A stretch of DNA of 64,000 bases, taken from the NCBI GenBank assembly GCA_905221605.1, contig CAJNDS010002214.1:6512-70511 (forward strand), written 5' to 3'. This document shows positions 1-12,725 of the stretch, in pieces. This DNA is from Symbiodinium natans. Lineage: Eukaryota; Sar; Dinophyceae; Suessiales; Symbiodiniaceae. A program made the position numbers and the translations under genes. Each line of letters opens with the position of its first letter. Positions within the stretch are counted from its first letter, which is position 1. Below the pieces are notes generated by a model. It did not search any database. It saw only the letters and a list, made by a program, of their open reading frames with translations, and had not been told where the DNA came from.

Positions 1-449
1 TTAGGGGGCAATGTGGCCAGAACAGGACCCAGCTGATGCTCATGATGCTCGCCTCCCGGCCCGCCAAATGGCACCAATGACTGGGGCAGTTTGCTCTGCA
101 AGCGTCTGAGGCTTAGGGGGCGGTGTGGCCAGAACAGTACCCAGCTGATGCTCATGATGCTCGCCTCCTGGCCCGCCAAATGGCAGCAATCACTGGGGCA
201 GTTTGTTCTGCAAGCGTCTGAGGCTCAGGGGGCGGTGTGGCCAGAACAGTACCCAGCTGATGCTCATGATGATCGCCTCCTGGCCCGCCAAATGGCAGCA
301 ATCACTGGGGCAGTTTGTTCTGCAAGCGTCTGAGGCTTAGGGGGCGGTGTGGCCAGAACAGTACCCAGCTGAAGCTCATGATGCTCGCCTCCTGGCCCGC
401 CAAATGGCAGCAATCACTGGGCAGTTTGTTCTGCAAGCGTCTGAGGCTT

Positions 450-3190
450 AGGGGGCGGTGTGGCCAGAACAGTACCCAGCTGATGCTCATGATGCTCGCC
501 TCCTGGCCCGCCAAATGGCAGCAATCACTGGGGCAGTTTGTTCTGCAAGCGTCTGAGGCTTTGGGGGCGGTGTGGCCAGAACAGTACCCAGCTGAAGCTC
601 ATGATGCTCGCCTCGGACAGTTTGTTCTGCAAGCGTCTGAGGCTTAGGGGGCGGTGTGGCCAGAACAGTACCCAGCTGATGCTCATGATGCTCGCCTCCT
701 GGCCCGCCAAATGGCAGCAATCACTGGGGCTGTTTGTTCTGCAAGCGTCTGAGGCTTAGGGGGCGGTGTGGCCAGAACAGTACCCAGCTGATGCTCATGA
801 TGCTCGCCTCCTGGCCCGCCAAATGGCAGCAATCACTGGGGCAGTTTGTTCTGCAAGCGTCTGAGGCTTAGGGGGCGGTGTGGCCAGAACAGTACCCAGC
901 TGAAGCTCATGATGCTCGCCTCCTGGCCCGCCAAATGGCAGTAATCACTGGGGCAGTTTGTTCTGCAAGCGTCTGAGGCTTTGGGGGCGGTGTGGCCAGA
1001 ACAGTACTCAGCTGAAGCTCATGATGCTCGCCTCCTGGCCCGCCAAATGGCAGCAATCACTGGGGCAGTTTGTTCTGCAAGCGTCTGAGGCTTAGGGGGC
1101 GGTGTGGCCAGAACAGTACCCAGCTGATGCTCATGATGCTCGCCTCCTGGCCCGCCAAATGGCAGCAATCACTGGGGCAGTTTGTTCTGCAAGCGTCTGA
1201 GGCTTAGGGGGCGGTGTGGCCAGAACAGTACCCAGCTGAAGCTCATGATGCGCGCCTCCTGGCCCGCTAAATGGCTGCAATCACTGGGCCAGTTTGTTCT
1301 GCAAGCGTATGAGGCTTGGGGGGCGGTGTGGCCAGAACAGGACCCAGCTGATGCTCATCATGCTCGCCTCCTGGCCCGCCAAATGGAAGCAATCACTGGG
1401 GCAGTTTGTTCTGCAAGCGTCTGAGGCTTAGGGGGCGGTGTGGCCAGAACAGGACCCAGCTGAAGCTCATGATGCTCGCCTCCTGGCCCGCCAAATGGCT
1501 GCAATCACTGGGGCAGTTTGTTCTGCAAGCGTATGAGGCTTGGGGGGCGGTGTGGCCAGAACAGGACCCAGCTGATGCTCATGATGCTCGCCTCCTGGCC
1601 CGCCAAATGGCTGCAATCACTGGGGCAGTTTGTTCTGCAAGCGTATGAGGCTTGGGGGGCGGTGTGGCCAGAACAGGACCCAGCTGATGCTCATGATGCT
1701 CGCCTCCTGGCCCGCCAAATGGCTGCAATCACTGGGGCAGTTTGTTCTGCAAGCGTATGAGGCTTGGGGGGCGGTGTGGCCAGAACAGGACCCAGCTGAT
1801 GCTCATGATGCTCGCCTCCCGGCCCGCCAAATGGCACCAATCACTGGGGCAGTTTGCTCTGCAAGCGTCTGAGGCTTTGGGGGCGGTGTGGCCAGAACAG
1901 TACCCAGCTGATGCTCATGATGCTCGCCTCCTGGCCCGCCAAATGGCAGCAATCACTGGGGCAGTTTGTTCTGCAAGCGTCTGAGGCTCAGGGGGCGGTG
2001 TGGCCAGAACAGTACCCAGCTGATGCTCATGATGCTCGCCTCCTGGCCCGCCAAATGGCAGCAATCACTGGGGCAGTTTGTTCTGCAAGCGTCTGAGGCT
2101 TGGGGGGCGGTGTGGCCAGAACAGGACCCAGCTGATGCTCATGATGCTCGCCTCCTGGCCCGCCAAATGGCAGCAATCACTGGGGCAGCTTGTTCTGCAA
2201 GCGTCTGGGGCTTAGGGGGCGGTGTGGCCAGAACAGTACCCAGCTGATGCTCATGATGCTCGCCTCCTGGCCCGCCAAATGGCGCCAATCACTGGGGCAG
2301 CTTGCTCTGCAAAGCGTCTGAGGCTTTGGGGGCGGTGTGGCCAGAACAGTACCCAGCTGAAGCTCATGATGCTCGCCTCCTGGCCCGCCAAATGGCAGCA
2401 ATCACTGGGGCAGATTGTTCTGCAAGCGTCTGGGGCTTAGGGGGCGGTGTGGCCAGAACAGGACCCAGCTGATGCTCATGATGCTCGCCTCCTGGCCCGC
2501 CAAATGGCAGCAATCACTGGGGCAGTTTGTTCTGCAAGCGTCTGAGGCTTAGGGGGCGGTGTGGCCAGAACAGGACCCAGCTGATGCTCATGATGCTCGC
2601 CTCCTGGCCCGCCAAATGGCACCAATCACTGGGGCAGCTTGTTCCGCAAGCGTCTGAGGCTTAGGGGGCGGTGTGGCCAGAACAGGACCCAGCTGATGCT
2701 CATGATGCTCGCCTCCTGGCCCGCCAAATGGCAGCAATCACTGGGCCAGTTTGTTCTGCAAGCGTCTGAGGCTTAGGGGGTGGTGTGGCCAGAACAGGAC
2801 CCAGCTGATGCTCATGATGCTCGCCTCCTGGCCCACCAAATGGCGGCAATCACTGGGGCAGTTTGTTCTGCAAGCGTCTGAGGCTTAGGGGGCGGTGTGG
2901 CCAGAACAGGACCCAGCTGATGCTCATGATGCTCGCCTCCTGGCCCGCCAAATGGCAGCAATCACTGGGGCAGCTTGTTCTGCAAGCGTCTGAGGCTTAG
3001 GGGGCGGTGTGGCCAGAACAGTACCCAGCTGAAGCTCATGATGCTCGCCTCCTGGCCCGCCAAATGGCAGTAATCACTGGGGCAGTTTGTTCTGCAAGCG
3101 TCTGAGGCTTAGGGGGCGGTGTGGCCAGAACAGTACCCAGCTGAAGCTCATGATGCTCGCCTCCTGGCCCGCCAAATGGCGGCAATCACT
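450..3190. repeat. Higher-order repeat copy A (2773-bp period)
   Basis: Private variants such as the 84-bp unit, the GCAAAGCGTCTG insertion at about 2312 and the TAATCACTGG variant recur exactly 2773 bp downstream. The period equals 24 units of 112 bp plus the 84-bp unit plus one inserted base. The boundaries are approximate and were judged from where variants stop matching. Confidence 0.85.
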
Positions 3191-3222
3191 GGGGCAGTTT
3201 GTTCTGCAAGCGTATGAGGCTT

Positions 3223-5960
3223 AGGGGGCGGTGTGGCCAGAACAGTACCCAGCTGATGCTCATGATGCTCGCCTCCTGGCCCGCCAAATGGCAGCAATCA
3301 CTGGGGCAGTTTGTTCTGCAAGCGTCTGAGGCTTTGGGGGCGGTGTGGCCAGAACAGTACCCAGCTGAAGCTCATGATGCTCGCCTCGGACAGTTTGTTC
3401 TGCAAGCGTCTGAGGCTTAGGGGGCGGTGTGGCCAGAACAGTACCCAGCTGATGCTCATGATGCTCGCCTCCTGGCCCGCCAAATGGCAGCAATCACTGG
3501 GGCTGTTTGTTCTGCAAGCGTCTGAGGCTTAGGGGGCGGTGTGGCCAGAACAGTACCCAGCTGATGCTCATGATGCTCGCCTCCTGGCCCGCCAAATGGC
3601 AGCAATCACTGGGGCAGTTTGTTCTGCAAGCGTCTGAGGCTTAGGGGGCGGTGTGGCCAGAACAGTACCCAGCTGAAGCTCATGATGCTCGCCTCCTGGC
3701 CCGCCAAATGGCAGTAATCACTGGGGCAGTTTGTTCTGCAAGCGTCTGAGGCTTTGGGGGCGGTGTGGCCAGAACAGTACTCAGCTGAAGCTCATGATGC
3801 TCGCCTCCTGGCCCGCCAAATGGCAGCAATCACTGGGGCAGTTTGTTCTGCAAGCGTCTGAGGCTTAGGGGGCGGTGTGGCCAGAACAGTACCCAGCTGA
3901 TGCTCATGATGCTCGCCTCCTGGCCCGCCAAATGGCAGCAATCACTGGGGCAGTTTGTTCTGCAAGCGTCTGAGGCTTAGGGGGCGGTGTGGCCAGAACA
4001 GTACCCAGCTGAAGCTCATGATGCGCGCCTCCTGGCCCGCTAAATGGCTGCAATCACTGGGCCAGTTTGTTCTGCAAGCGTATGAGGCTTGGGGGGCGGT
4101 GTGGCCAGAACAGGACCCAGCTGATGCTCATCATGCTCGCCTCCTGGCCCGCCAAATGGAAGCAATCACTGGGGCAGTTTGTTCTGCAAGCGTCTGAGGC
4201 TTAGGGGGCGGTGTGGCCAGAACAGGACCCAGCTGAAGCTCATGATGCTCGCCTCCTGGCCCGCCAAATGGCTGCAATCACTGGGGCAGTTTGTTCTGCA
4301 AGCGTATGAGGCTTGGGGGGCGGTGTGGCCAGAACAGGACCCAGCTGATGCTCATGATGCTCGCCTCCTGGCCCGCCAAATGGCTGCAATCACTGGGGCA
4401 GTTTGTTCTGCAAGCGTATGAGGCTTGGGGGGCGGTGTGGCCAGAACAGGACCCAGCTGATGCTCATGATGCTCGCCTCCTGGCCCGCCAAATGGCAGCA
4501 ATCACTGGGGCAGCTTGTTCTGCAAGCGTCTGAGGCTTAGGGGGCGGTGTGGCCAGAACAGGACCCAGCTGATGCTCATGATGCTCGCCTCCCGGCCCGC
4601 CAAATGGCACCAATCACTGGGGCAGTTTGCTCTGCAAGCGTCTGAGGCTTTGGGGGCGGTGTGGCCAGAACAGTACCCAGCTGATGCTCATGATGCTCGC
4701 CTCCTGGCCCGCCAAATGGCAGCAATCACTGGGGCAGTTTGTTCTGCAAGCGTCTGAGGCTCAGGGGGCGGTGTGGCCAGAACAGTACCCAGCTGATGCT
4801 CATGATGCTCGCCTCCTGGCCCGCCAAATGGCAGCAATCACTGGGGCAGTTTGTTCTGCAAGCGTCTGAGGCTTGGGGGGCGGTGTGGCCAGAACAGGAC
4901 CCAGCTGATGCTCATGATGCTCGCCTCCTGGCCCGCCAAATGGCAGCAATCACTGGGGCAGCTTGTTCTGCAAGCGTCTGGGGCTTAGGGGGCGGTGTGG
5001 CCAGAACAGTACCCAGCTGATGCTCATGATGCTCGCCTCCTGGCCCGCCAAATGGCGCCAATCACTGGGGCAGCTTGCTCTGCAAAGCGTCTGAGGCTTT
5101 GGGGGCGGTGTGGCCAGAACAGTACCCAGCTGAAGCTCATGATGCTCGCCTCCTGGCCCGCCAAATGGCAGCAATCACTGGGGCAGATTGTTCTGCAAGC
5201 GTCTGGGGCTTAGGGGGCGGTGTGGCCAGAACAGGACCCAGCTGATGCTCATGATGCTCGCCTCCTGGCCCGCCAAATGGCAGCAATCACTGGGGCAGTT
5301 TGTTCTGCAAGCGTCTGAGGCTTAGGGGGCGGTGTGGCCAGAACAGGACCCAGCTGATGCTCATGATGCTCGCCTCCTGGCCCGCCAAATGGCACCAATC
5401 ACTGGGGCAGCTTGTTCCGCAAGCGTCTGAGGCTTAGGGGGCGGTGTGGCCAGAACAGGACCCAGCTGATGCTCATGATGCTCGCCTCCTGGCCCGCCAA
5501 ATGGCAGCAATCACTGGGCCAGTTTGTTCTGCAAGCGTCTGAGGCTTAGGGGGTGGTGTGGCCAGAACAGGACCCAGCTGATGCTCATGATGCTCGCCTC
5601 CTGGCCCACCAAATGGCGGCAATCACTGGGGCAGTTTGTTCTGCAAGCGTCTGAGGCTTAGGGGGCGGTGTGGCCAGAACAGGACCCAGCTGATGCTCAT
5701 GATGCTCGCCTCCTGGCCCGCCAAATGGCAGCAATCACTGGGGCAGCTTGTTCTGCAAGCGTCTGAGGCTTAGGGGGCGGTGTGGCCAGAACAGTACCCA
5801 GCTGAAGCTCATGATGCTCGCCTCCTGGCCCGCCAAATGGCAGTAATCACTGGGGCAGTTTGTTCTGCAAGCGTCTGAGGCTTAGGGGGCGGTGTGGCCA
5901 GAACAGTACCCAGCTGAAGCTCATGATGCTCGCCTCCTGGCCCGCCAAATGGCAGCAATC
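3223..5960. repeat. Higher-order repeat copy B (2773-bp period)
   Basis: Second copy of the same block, near-identical to copy A. One internal monomer appears replaced: the variant at about 4430-4560 differs from the matching units at 1660-1790. That indicates unequal exchange or gene conversion after the block duplicated. The end of this copy carries the 111-bp unit seen at about 410-421, so a third block boundary falls near 5960. Confidence 0.85.
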
Positions 5961-6664
5961 ACTGGGCAGTTTGTTCTGCAAGCGTCTGAGGCTTAGGGGG
6001 CGGTGTGGCCAGAACAGTACCCAGCTGATGCTCATGATGCTCGCCTCCTGGCCCGCCAAATGGCGGCAATCACTGGGGCAGTTTGTTCTGCAAGCGTCTG
6101 AGGCTTAGGGGGCGGTGTGGCCAGAACAGTACCCAGCTGATGCTCATGATGCTCGCCTCCTGGCCCGCCAAATGGCAGCAATCACTGGGGCAGTTTGTTC
6201 TGCAAGCGTCTGAGGCTTAGGGGGCGGTGTGGCCAGAACAGTACCCAGCTGAAGCTCATGATGCTCGCCTCCTGGCCCGCCAAATGGCAGCAATCACTGG
6301 GGCAGTTTGTTCTGCAAGCGTCTGAGGCTTAGGGGGCGGTGTGGCCAGAACAGTACCCAGCTGAAGCTCATGATGCTCGCCTCCTGGCCCGCCAAATGGC
6401 AGCAATCACTGGGGCAGTTTGTTCTGCAAGCGTCTGAGGCTTAGGGGGCGGTGTGGCCAGAACAGTACCCAGCTGATGCTCATGATGCTCGCCTCCTGGC
6501 CCGCCAAATGGCAGCAATCACTGGGGCAGTTTGTTCTGCAAGCGTCTGAGGCTTAGGGGGCGGTGTGGCCAGAACAGGACCCAGCTGATGCTCATGATGC
6601 TCGCCTCCTGGCCCGCCAAATGGCAGCAATCACTGGGGCAGCTTGTTCTGCAAGCGTCTGAGGA

Positions 6665-9600
6665 TTAGGGGGCAATGTGGCCAGAACAGGACCCAGCTGA
6701 TGCTCATGATGCTCGCCTCCCGGCCCGCCAAATGGCACCAATGACTGGGGCAGTTTGCTCTGCAAGCGTCTGAGGCTTTGGGGGCGGTGTGGCCAGAACA
6801 GTACCCAGCTGATGCTCATGATGCTCGCCTCCTGGCCCGCCAAATGGCAGCAATCACTGGGGCAGTTTGTTCTGCAAGCGTCTGAGGCTCAGGGGGCGGT
6901 GTGGCCAGAACAGTACCCAGCTGATGCTCATGATGCTCGCCTCCTGGCCCGCCAAATGGCAGCAATCACTGGGGCAGTTTGTTCTGCAAGCGTCTGAGGC
7001 TTAGGGGGCGGTGTGGCCAGAACAGGACCCAGCTGATGCTCATGATGCTCGCCTCCTGGCCCGCCAAATGGCAGCAATCACTGGGGCAGTTTGTTCTGCA
7101 AGCGTCTGAGGCTTAGGGGGCGGTGTGGCCAGAACAGTACCCAGCTGATGCTCATGATGCTCGCCTCCTGGCCCGCCAAATGGCAGCAATCACTGGGGCA
7201 GCTTGTTCCGCAAGCGTCTGAGGCCTAGGGGGCGGTGTGGCCAGAACAGGACCCAGCTGATGCTCATGATGCTCGCCTCCTGGCCCGCCAAATGGCAGCA
7301 ATCACTGGGGAAGCTTGTTCTGCAAGCGTCTGAGGCTTAGGGGGCGGTGTGGCCAGGACAGTACCCAGCTGATGCTCATGATGCTCGCCTCCTGGCCCGC
7401 CAAATGGCAGCAATCACTGGGCAGCTTGTTCTGCAAGCGTCTGAGGCTACCCAGCTGATGCTCATGATGCTCGCCTCCTGGCCCGCCAAATGGCAGCAAT
7501 CACCGGGGCAGCTTGTTCTGCAAGCGTCTGAGGCTTAGGGGGCGGTGTGGCCAGAACAGTACCCAGCTGAAGCTCATGATGCTCGCCTCCTGGCCCGCCA
7601 AATGGCAGCAATCACTGGGGCAGCTTGTTCTGCAAGCGTCCGAGGCGTAGGGGGCGGTGTGGCCAGAACAGGACCCAGCTGATGCTCATGATGCTCGCCT
7701 CCTGGCCCGCCAAATGGCAGCAATCACTGGAGCAGCTTGTTCTGCAAGCGTCTGAGGCTTAGGGGGCGGTGTGGCCAGAACAGGACCCAGCTGATGCTCA
7801 TGATGCTCGCCTCCTGGCCCGCCAAATGGCAGCAATCACTGGGGCAGTTTGTTCTGCAAGCGTCTGAGGCTTAGGGGGCGGTGTGGCCAGAACAGGACCC
7901 AGCTGATGCTCATGATGCTCGCCTCCTGGCCCGCGAAATGGCAGCAATCACTGGGGCAGTTTGTTCTGCAAGCGTATGAGGCTTAGGGGGCGGTGTGGCC
8001 AGAACAGGGCCCAGCTGATGCTCATGATGCTCGCCTCCTGGCCCGCCAAATGCGTCTGGGGCTTAGGGGGCGGTGTGGCCAGAACAGGACCCAGCTGATG
8101 CTCATGATGCTCGCCCCCTGGCCCGCCAAATGGCGCCAATCACTGGGGCAGCTTGCTCTGCAAGCGTCTGAGGCTTTGGGGGCGGTGTGGCCAGAACAGT
8201 ACCCAGCTGAAGCTCATGATGCTCGCCTCCTGGCCCGCCAAATGGCAGCAATCACTGGGGCAGTTTGCTCTGCAAGCGTCTGAGGCTTAGGGGGCGGTGT
8301 GGCCAGAACAGGACCCAGCTGATGCTCATGATGCTCGCCTCCTGGCCCGCCAAATGGCAGCAATCACTGGGGCAGTTTGTTCTGCAAGCGTCTGAGGCTT
8401 AGGGGGCGGTGTGGAACAGTACCCAGCTGATGCTCATGATGCTCGCCTCCTGGCCCACCAAATGGCAGCAATCACTGGGGCAGCTTGTTCCGCAAGCGTC
8501 TGAGGCTTAGGGGGCGGTGTGGCCAGAACAGGACCCAGCTGATGCTCATGATGCTCGCCTCCTGGCCCGCCAAATGGCAGCAATCACTGGGGCAGCTTGT
8601 TCTGCAAGCGTCTGAGGCTTAGGGGGCGGTGTGGCCAGGACAGTACCCAGCTGATGCTCATGATGCTCGCCTCCTGGCCCGCCAAATGGCAGCAATCACT
8701 GGGCAGCTTGTTCTGCAAGCGTCTGAGGCTTAGGGGGCGGTGTGGCCAGAACAGGACCCAGCTGATGCTCATGATGCTCGCCTCCTGGCCTGCCAAATGG
8801 CAGCAATCACTGGGGCAGCTTGTTCTGCAAGCGTCTGAGGCTTAGGGGGCGGTGTGGCCAGAACAGGACCAAGCTGATGCTCATGATGCTCGCCTCCTGG
8901 CCCGCCAAATGGCAGCAATCACTGGGGCAGCTTGTTCTGCAAGCGTCCGAGGCTTAGGGGGCGGTGTGGCCAGAACAGGACCCAGCTGATGCTCATGATG
9001 CTCGCCTCCTGGCCCGCCAAATGGCAGCAATCACTGGGGCAGCTTGTTCTGCAAGCGTCTGAGGCTTCGGGGGCGGTGTGGCCAGAACAGGATGCTCATG
9101 ATGCTCGCCTCCTGGCCCGCCAAATGGCGCCAATCACTGGGGCAGCTTGCTCTGCAAGCGTCTGAGGCTTTGGGGGCGGTGTGGCCAGAACAGTACCCAG
9201 CTGAAGCTCATGATGCTCGCCTCCTGGCCCGCCAAATGGCAGCAATCACTGGGGCAGCTTGTTCTGCAAGCGTCTGAGGCTTAGGGGGCGGTGTGGCCAG
9301 AACAGGACCCAGCTGGTGCTCATGATGCTCGCCTCCTGGCCCGCCAAATGGCAGCAATCACTGGGGCAGCTTGTTCTGCAAGCGTCTGAGGCTTAGGGGG
9401 CGGTGTGGCCAGAACAGGACCCAGCTGATGCTCATGATGCTCGCCTCCTGGCCTGCCAAACGGCAGCAATCACTGGGGCAGTTTGCTCTGCAAGCGTCTG
9501 AGGCTTTGGGGGCGGTGTGGCCAGAACAGGACCCAGCTGATGCTCATGATGCTCGCCTCCTAGCCAAGTTTGTTCTGCAAGCGTCTGAGGCTTAGGGGGC

Positions 9601-9740
9601 GGTGTGGCCAGAACAGTACCAAGCTGATGCTCATGATGCTCGCCTCCTGGCCCGCCAAATGGCAGCAATCACTGGGGCAGCTTGTTCTGCAAGCGTCCGA
9701 GGCTTAGGGGGCGGTGTGGCCAGAACAGGACCCAGCTGAA
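6665..9740. repeat. Diverged satellite block
   Basis: This block starts with the same unusual monomer as base 1 (GGCAATGTGG and CAATGACTGG variants), so the first bases of the window are another copy of this junction. Monomers here are more mixed than in copies A and B, with deletions near 7440, 8052, 8415, 9090 and 9562. The last unit breaks off at GCTGAAGCCCATGAACCCTG and becomes CCCTGAA/CCCTAAA repeats. Confidence 0.8.
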
Positions 9741-9744
9741 GCCC

Positions 9745-10146
9745 ATGAACCCTGAACCCTGAACCCTGAACCCTAAACCCTAAACCCTAAACCCCATTTG
9801 GCCTGCTATAGCCTCAGGCAGCCAAGGTCCGGGCTCCTTCGTGTCCCAGGCCTCCTCAAAGCCCTTGATCAATCCTTTGATGAACCTTGGTCAGGGGTTT
9901 AGGGTTTAGGGTTTAGGGTTTAGGGTTGGTGTAGGGTTGAGGGTTTAGGATTTAGGGTTTTAGGGCCAGAAGCTCTAGTTGTGCACGAAATGATTTTGCT
10001 GTGGAGCATTGCAGCGCTTTGTTGTATGCCACAGGGTCAGTCAAGCCTAAAGCTGGTGCAACAAGATGTGCGGCGGGGCCGTGGTGCTTCGGGGTTTAGG
10101 GTTTAGGGTTTAGGGTTTAGGGTTTAGGGTTTAGGGTTTAGGGTCT
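9745..10146. repeat. Interstitial telomere-like tracts at the satellite edge
   Basis: Three tracts: CCCTGAA/CCCTAAA at 9745-9795, TTTAGGG at 9895-9962 in the opposite orientation, and TTTAGGG at 10092-10146. They are separated by about 100-130 bp of unique sequence. Facing orientations suggest repeated insertion or inversion rather than one chromosome end. Confidence 0.9.
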
Positions 10147-10656
10147 TAAATCGCGGGAGCCTAGGAGGCTTGGGGCGTTTGGGGCCTGTTCTGCATTCTA
10201 TGGTCGAAGCATCCGGCTGGCAGGCTCGAGCCGTGCTCAGAAACAAGGCCAATCAATGTGTTTGCAATGAACTCATAAGCAGCCAACATTGACTTCTTGT
10301 CAAAACCATCCTTGCGACACATTCTGAGCTGCAAGGCTTGTCAGGCCCGCCCTTAGCCAGCGTGGCCTTCTCCTCAGCAAGCCAACGTCCGCATGTCACG
10401 CGCTTGGGCGACCGGGAACTGGACCTCTGAAGCTGCTGAGCCGTCGGCAAATTTGTCCATGCACTTTCCCAAGAGGGCAGTTACCTTCGTCATCGTTCTC
10501 TGAGCATCGGCAGCTCAAGGAGCAGAGCTCCTACTGAGTGCGGGGCATCCTCACTCTTCAGCAGCTGCAAGGCTTCGAACTCGTCCACTGTAACTGCCTG
10601 AGAGCGAATCGACGGGCTCTCAAGCGGCCCTTGCACCCCCTGTGCTCATAATCCCC

Positions 10657-10754
10657 CTGGTTCTTAGCAGGGAAGCGAATTTTCGGCTCTACATTTACCC
10701 TTTAAGGGAGAAAACAGGGTACCTCATTCTCTCATTCCCTACACTAAAAACCAG
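10657..10754. mobile_element. TIR element family 3, copy A (introner-like)
   Basis: The ends are CTGGTTCTTAGCAGGGAA and, inverted, CTGGTTTTTAGTGTAGGGAA. Each TIR carries a potential donor (CTG/GTT) and, on the other strand, a potential acceptor (CCAG). On the minus strand it follows a lysine-rich exon ending at 10752. The GT-AG exit leads after a few codons to a stop, so it may be a terminal intron or lie in the 3' region. Confidence 0.75.
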
Positions 10755-11723
10755 CCCATAGTTTGCCGTGCTCATGGCTGCGTGCCTTGGGCTTTGCTTT
10801 AGCCTTGGCAGCCTCGGCTTTCTCAGCCTGGTCGGGCACCAAGACACTTAGGCTTCCCAGTGTTCTGCATGGCTCTCCTGCAGCACCTGCTTGTGACATC
10901 TTGTGATTCGGGCGGGACCACAGGACTTCAGCACATATTGGGAGCAAGGTCGCATGAAGAATTTAGAGGCTTCAAAGGAGGACTGCCGACCTTCTCTCGC
11001 TTCTCCTTCTCGAGCAGGGACTCTGTCTTCTCGAAGCCCGAGAAGAGATCAGTTGCTAGCCTTCGGCTAGAAGATACTTGGTTTAGGGTTCAGGATTCAG
11101 GATTCAGGATTCAGGGTTGCAATAAGGGAAATGCCAGCAACTGTAGCAACGCTCGCTGCTTGCTATGTACACCCTGACAGGATGTGAGTTCTCAGGCCTG
11201 GACCTGGTTCGGGGACCAGGCTCGGATGCTTATTGCTTTGATTTAACACGACGGTCCGGATCCGTGAATGCACAGCCCAAGAGGATGGAGCCGTCGACTT
11301 GGGTTTGCATTGGTTTGGGTTGGGATGTTCCCTTTTACACTAATAGTCCTTAATAATTCATAGGGATTATAGTACCCCCCCCCCCCCCTATTGTAGGGAC
11401 TGTTGGTATAAGTGGGAACATCCCAAAGTTTGGGATTCCCCCACAGGGCTTGGCCCGGATCCCTTAATGGCGTGGTGTGGCAGAGCCACCCAGCAGAGGG
11501 TCGGTCGAAAGCTAGATTCTGGCTCTTTGTACTGTTCTCATAAGGGCTTGGCTTGTCTTGGTTTGGGTGGGCTTTGGGCGTGGAACTGCGCACTCGGCGA
11601 AGTGCTACAAGGAGTGAACTAGGGTCGCGGTCATGGGCATGCAGCCGAGGGACTTGGAGTCTCTGTCTTCTTCGAGCTTTCGCAGTCGCTCTCGCTCAGC
11701 TTTGGGATCCTTCCTGGCACCAT
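10752..11723 (-). CDS. Lysine/glutamate-rich exons, unknown protein
   Basis: Three minus-strand exon candidates with good splice contexts. About 11640-11723 reads GARKDPKAERERLRKLEEDR after a GGCAG acceptor. About 10991-11033 reads KTESLLEKEKREK and ends at a GT. 10752-10827 reads AEKAEAAKAKAKPKA after a GACCAG acceptor and ends at the TIR element (10657-10754). Phases between these exons were not all resolved, so they may belong to one gene or two. The first exon resembles the DPxAEKxRxxRLxEEAD-type helix of translation factor eIF3 subunit J, but the match is too short to name the gene. Confidence 0.35.
11320..11425. mobile_element. TIR element family 2, copy A
   Basis: Ends TTGGGATGTTCCC and GGGAACATCCCAA, with about 80 bp between them including a C13-14 run. 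It matches elements at 43016-43115 and 47137-47236. No frame through it was resolved. Confidence 0.8.
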
Positions 11724-12077
11724 CTGCCAAATTGGGCCTAAACCCTAAACCCCAAACCGCAAACCCCAAACATCCCTAAACCATAAACTGCCAAGGATCT
11801 TCACAGTGCTGCTCTCGGAATCTCTCACAGGTTTGCGATGCAAAATGCCGGCAGCACAATGGAATTTGAGCAGGATCAATTTCTGACTTCTTCTCTTCCT
11901 GAAAGCCGCACCGACTGTCATTGCACCGCACAAGGAGGTGCACAGTCTCTGAAGAATGAACGGGTGATCTGCAACTTGCCAAACCAGCGCTGAGAATGAG
12001 CTTTGCTACATATATAACGTTAGGACTGCGACTACAATAACAGGGGGGTGACGCCTTTGCAGAATCACATCAAGAAT

Positions 12078-12692
12078 TTACATCGCCTTAGCCTGAGATG
12101 GGCCTTTCTCTTTCTTCTTTGGAGCAGCCTTCCGTAGCAGATGTTCAAGTTCCAGGTTCAAAGTGTCGGCTTACGACGGCGAAACAGCGGTGAATACCCA
12201 AAATTGTACATTGACCGGATGAACCAGGATGAACCGCTTTGATTTGCTGGGCCTTCGCTTTGGGTTCCTCCTTCTTCTGTTCCTCTTCGCTCTCAGAATC
12301 CAGACCTGCATTGTTGACTTTCGAGCGAAACTCACAACATCTCACAACATGTCACCCACGAACAGGAAACCCCACAATTGCCAAGATCACCAAGTAGACA
12401 GTATGTGCCTTCATCACGCCTTCGTTGCCTTTCCTTTTCCTTTTGCAGCGCCTCCCAACGCCACTGAGAATCACCGCAATGCAGCCCATTCACGGCAACG
12501 CCATCTCGTTTCGAGACGAGCATCCTTCATCTTTTCTTCGAGGTTGTCGTCGTCCCACCTTTGCAGACAGTTGCAGCTTCCTGCAAAGCCACAGATACAA
12601 CCTCCCGCAAGCAAGAGCGCTCGCTTCGTTTGTCCACGGGGGCACTGAGCAAACTCAGGAACTTACTCATCCTCGTCATCCCAGGAGCCGCC
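12078..12692 (-). CDS. Small acidic/lysine-rich protein, paralogue B
   Basis: Five minus-strand exons join in phase. 12667-12692 reads GSWDDED and ends at a GTAAGT donor. About 12516-12558 reads WDDDNLEEKMKD. 12409-12463 reads WRWEALQKEKERQRRRDE and ends at a GC donor. 12235-12305 is 23 codons beginning LDSESEEEQKKEE. 12078-12128 reads AAPKKKEKGPSQAKAM then TAA. The protein is highly charged, with acidic tryptophan motifs followed by a basic tail. A start codon exon upstream was not found. It is paralogous to the exons at 13471-13950, with introns at the same positions and phases. The acidic W motifs recall the N-terminus of eIF3j, but the protein is too short. Function unknown. Confidence 0.6.
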
Positions 12693-12725
12693 TGCCTTCC
12701 AGATCCGACATTTGAGATGGCCACA

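Larger units (their letters stand above)
1..9740. repeat. 112-bp tandem satellite array
   Basis: About 86 head-to-tail copies of a monomer that is almost always 112 bp. Landmarks in each unit are GGCGGTGTGGCCAGAACAG, CAGCTGATGCTCATGATGC and GCCCGCCAAATGGC. Rare variants are an 84-bp unit (28 bp missing, near 590-640 and 3363-3413), 111-bp units and a 113-bp unit. Because 112 is not a multiple of three, every frame closes after about two units, so the many 60-95 codon frames here are artefacts and the array is noncoding. The window starts inside the array. It ends by running directly into telomere-like repeats, which suggests a subtelomeric or heterochromatic origin (inference). Confidence 0.97.

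Noticed and set aside
91-9668. Dozens of 60-110 codon frames within the 112-bp array
   Set aside because: The repeat length is not a multiple of three, so frames close after about two units and the same peptides recur in all frames. No coding function is supported.
1-9740. CRISPR array
   Set aside because: Units are contiguous near-identical 112-bp monomers with no unique spacers, in a eukaryotic context.
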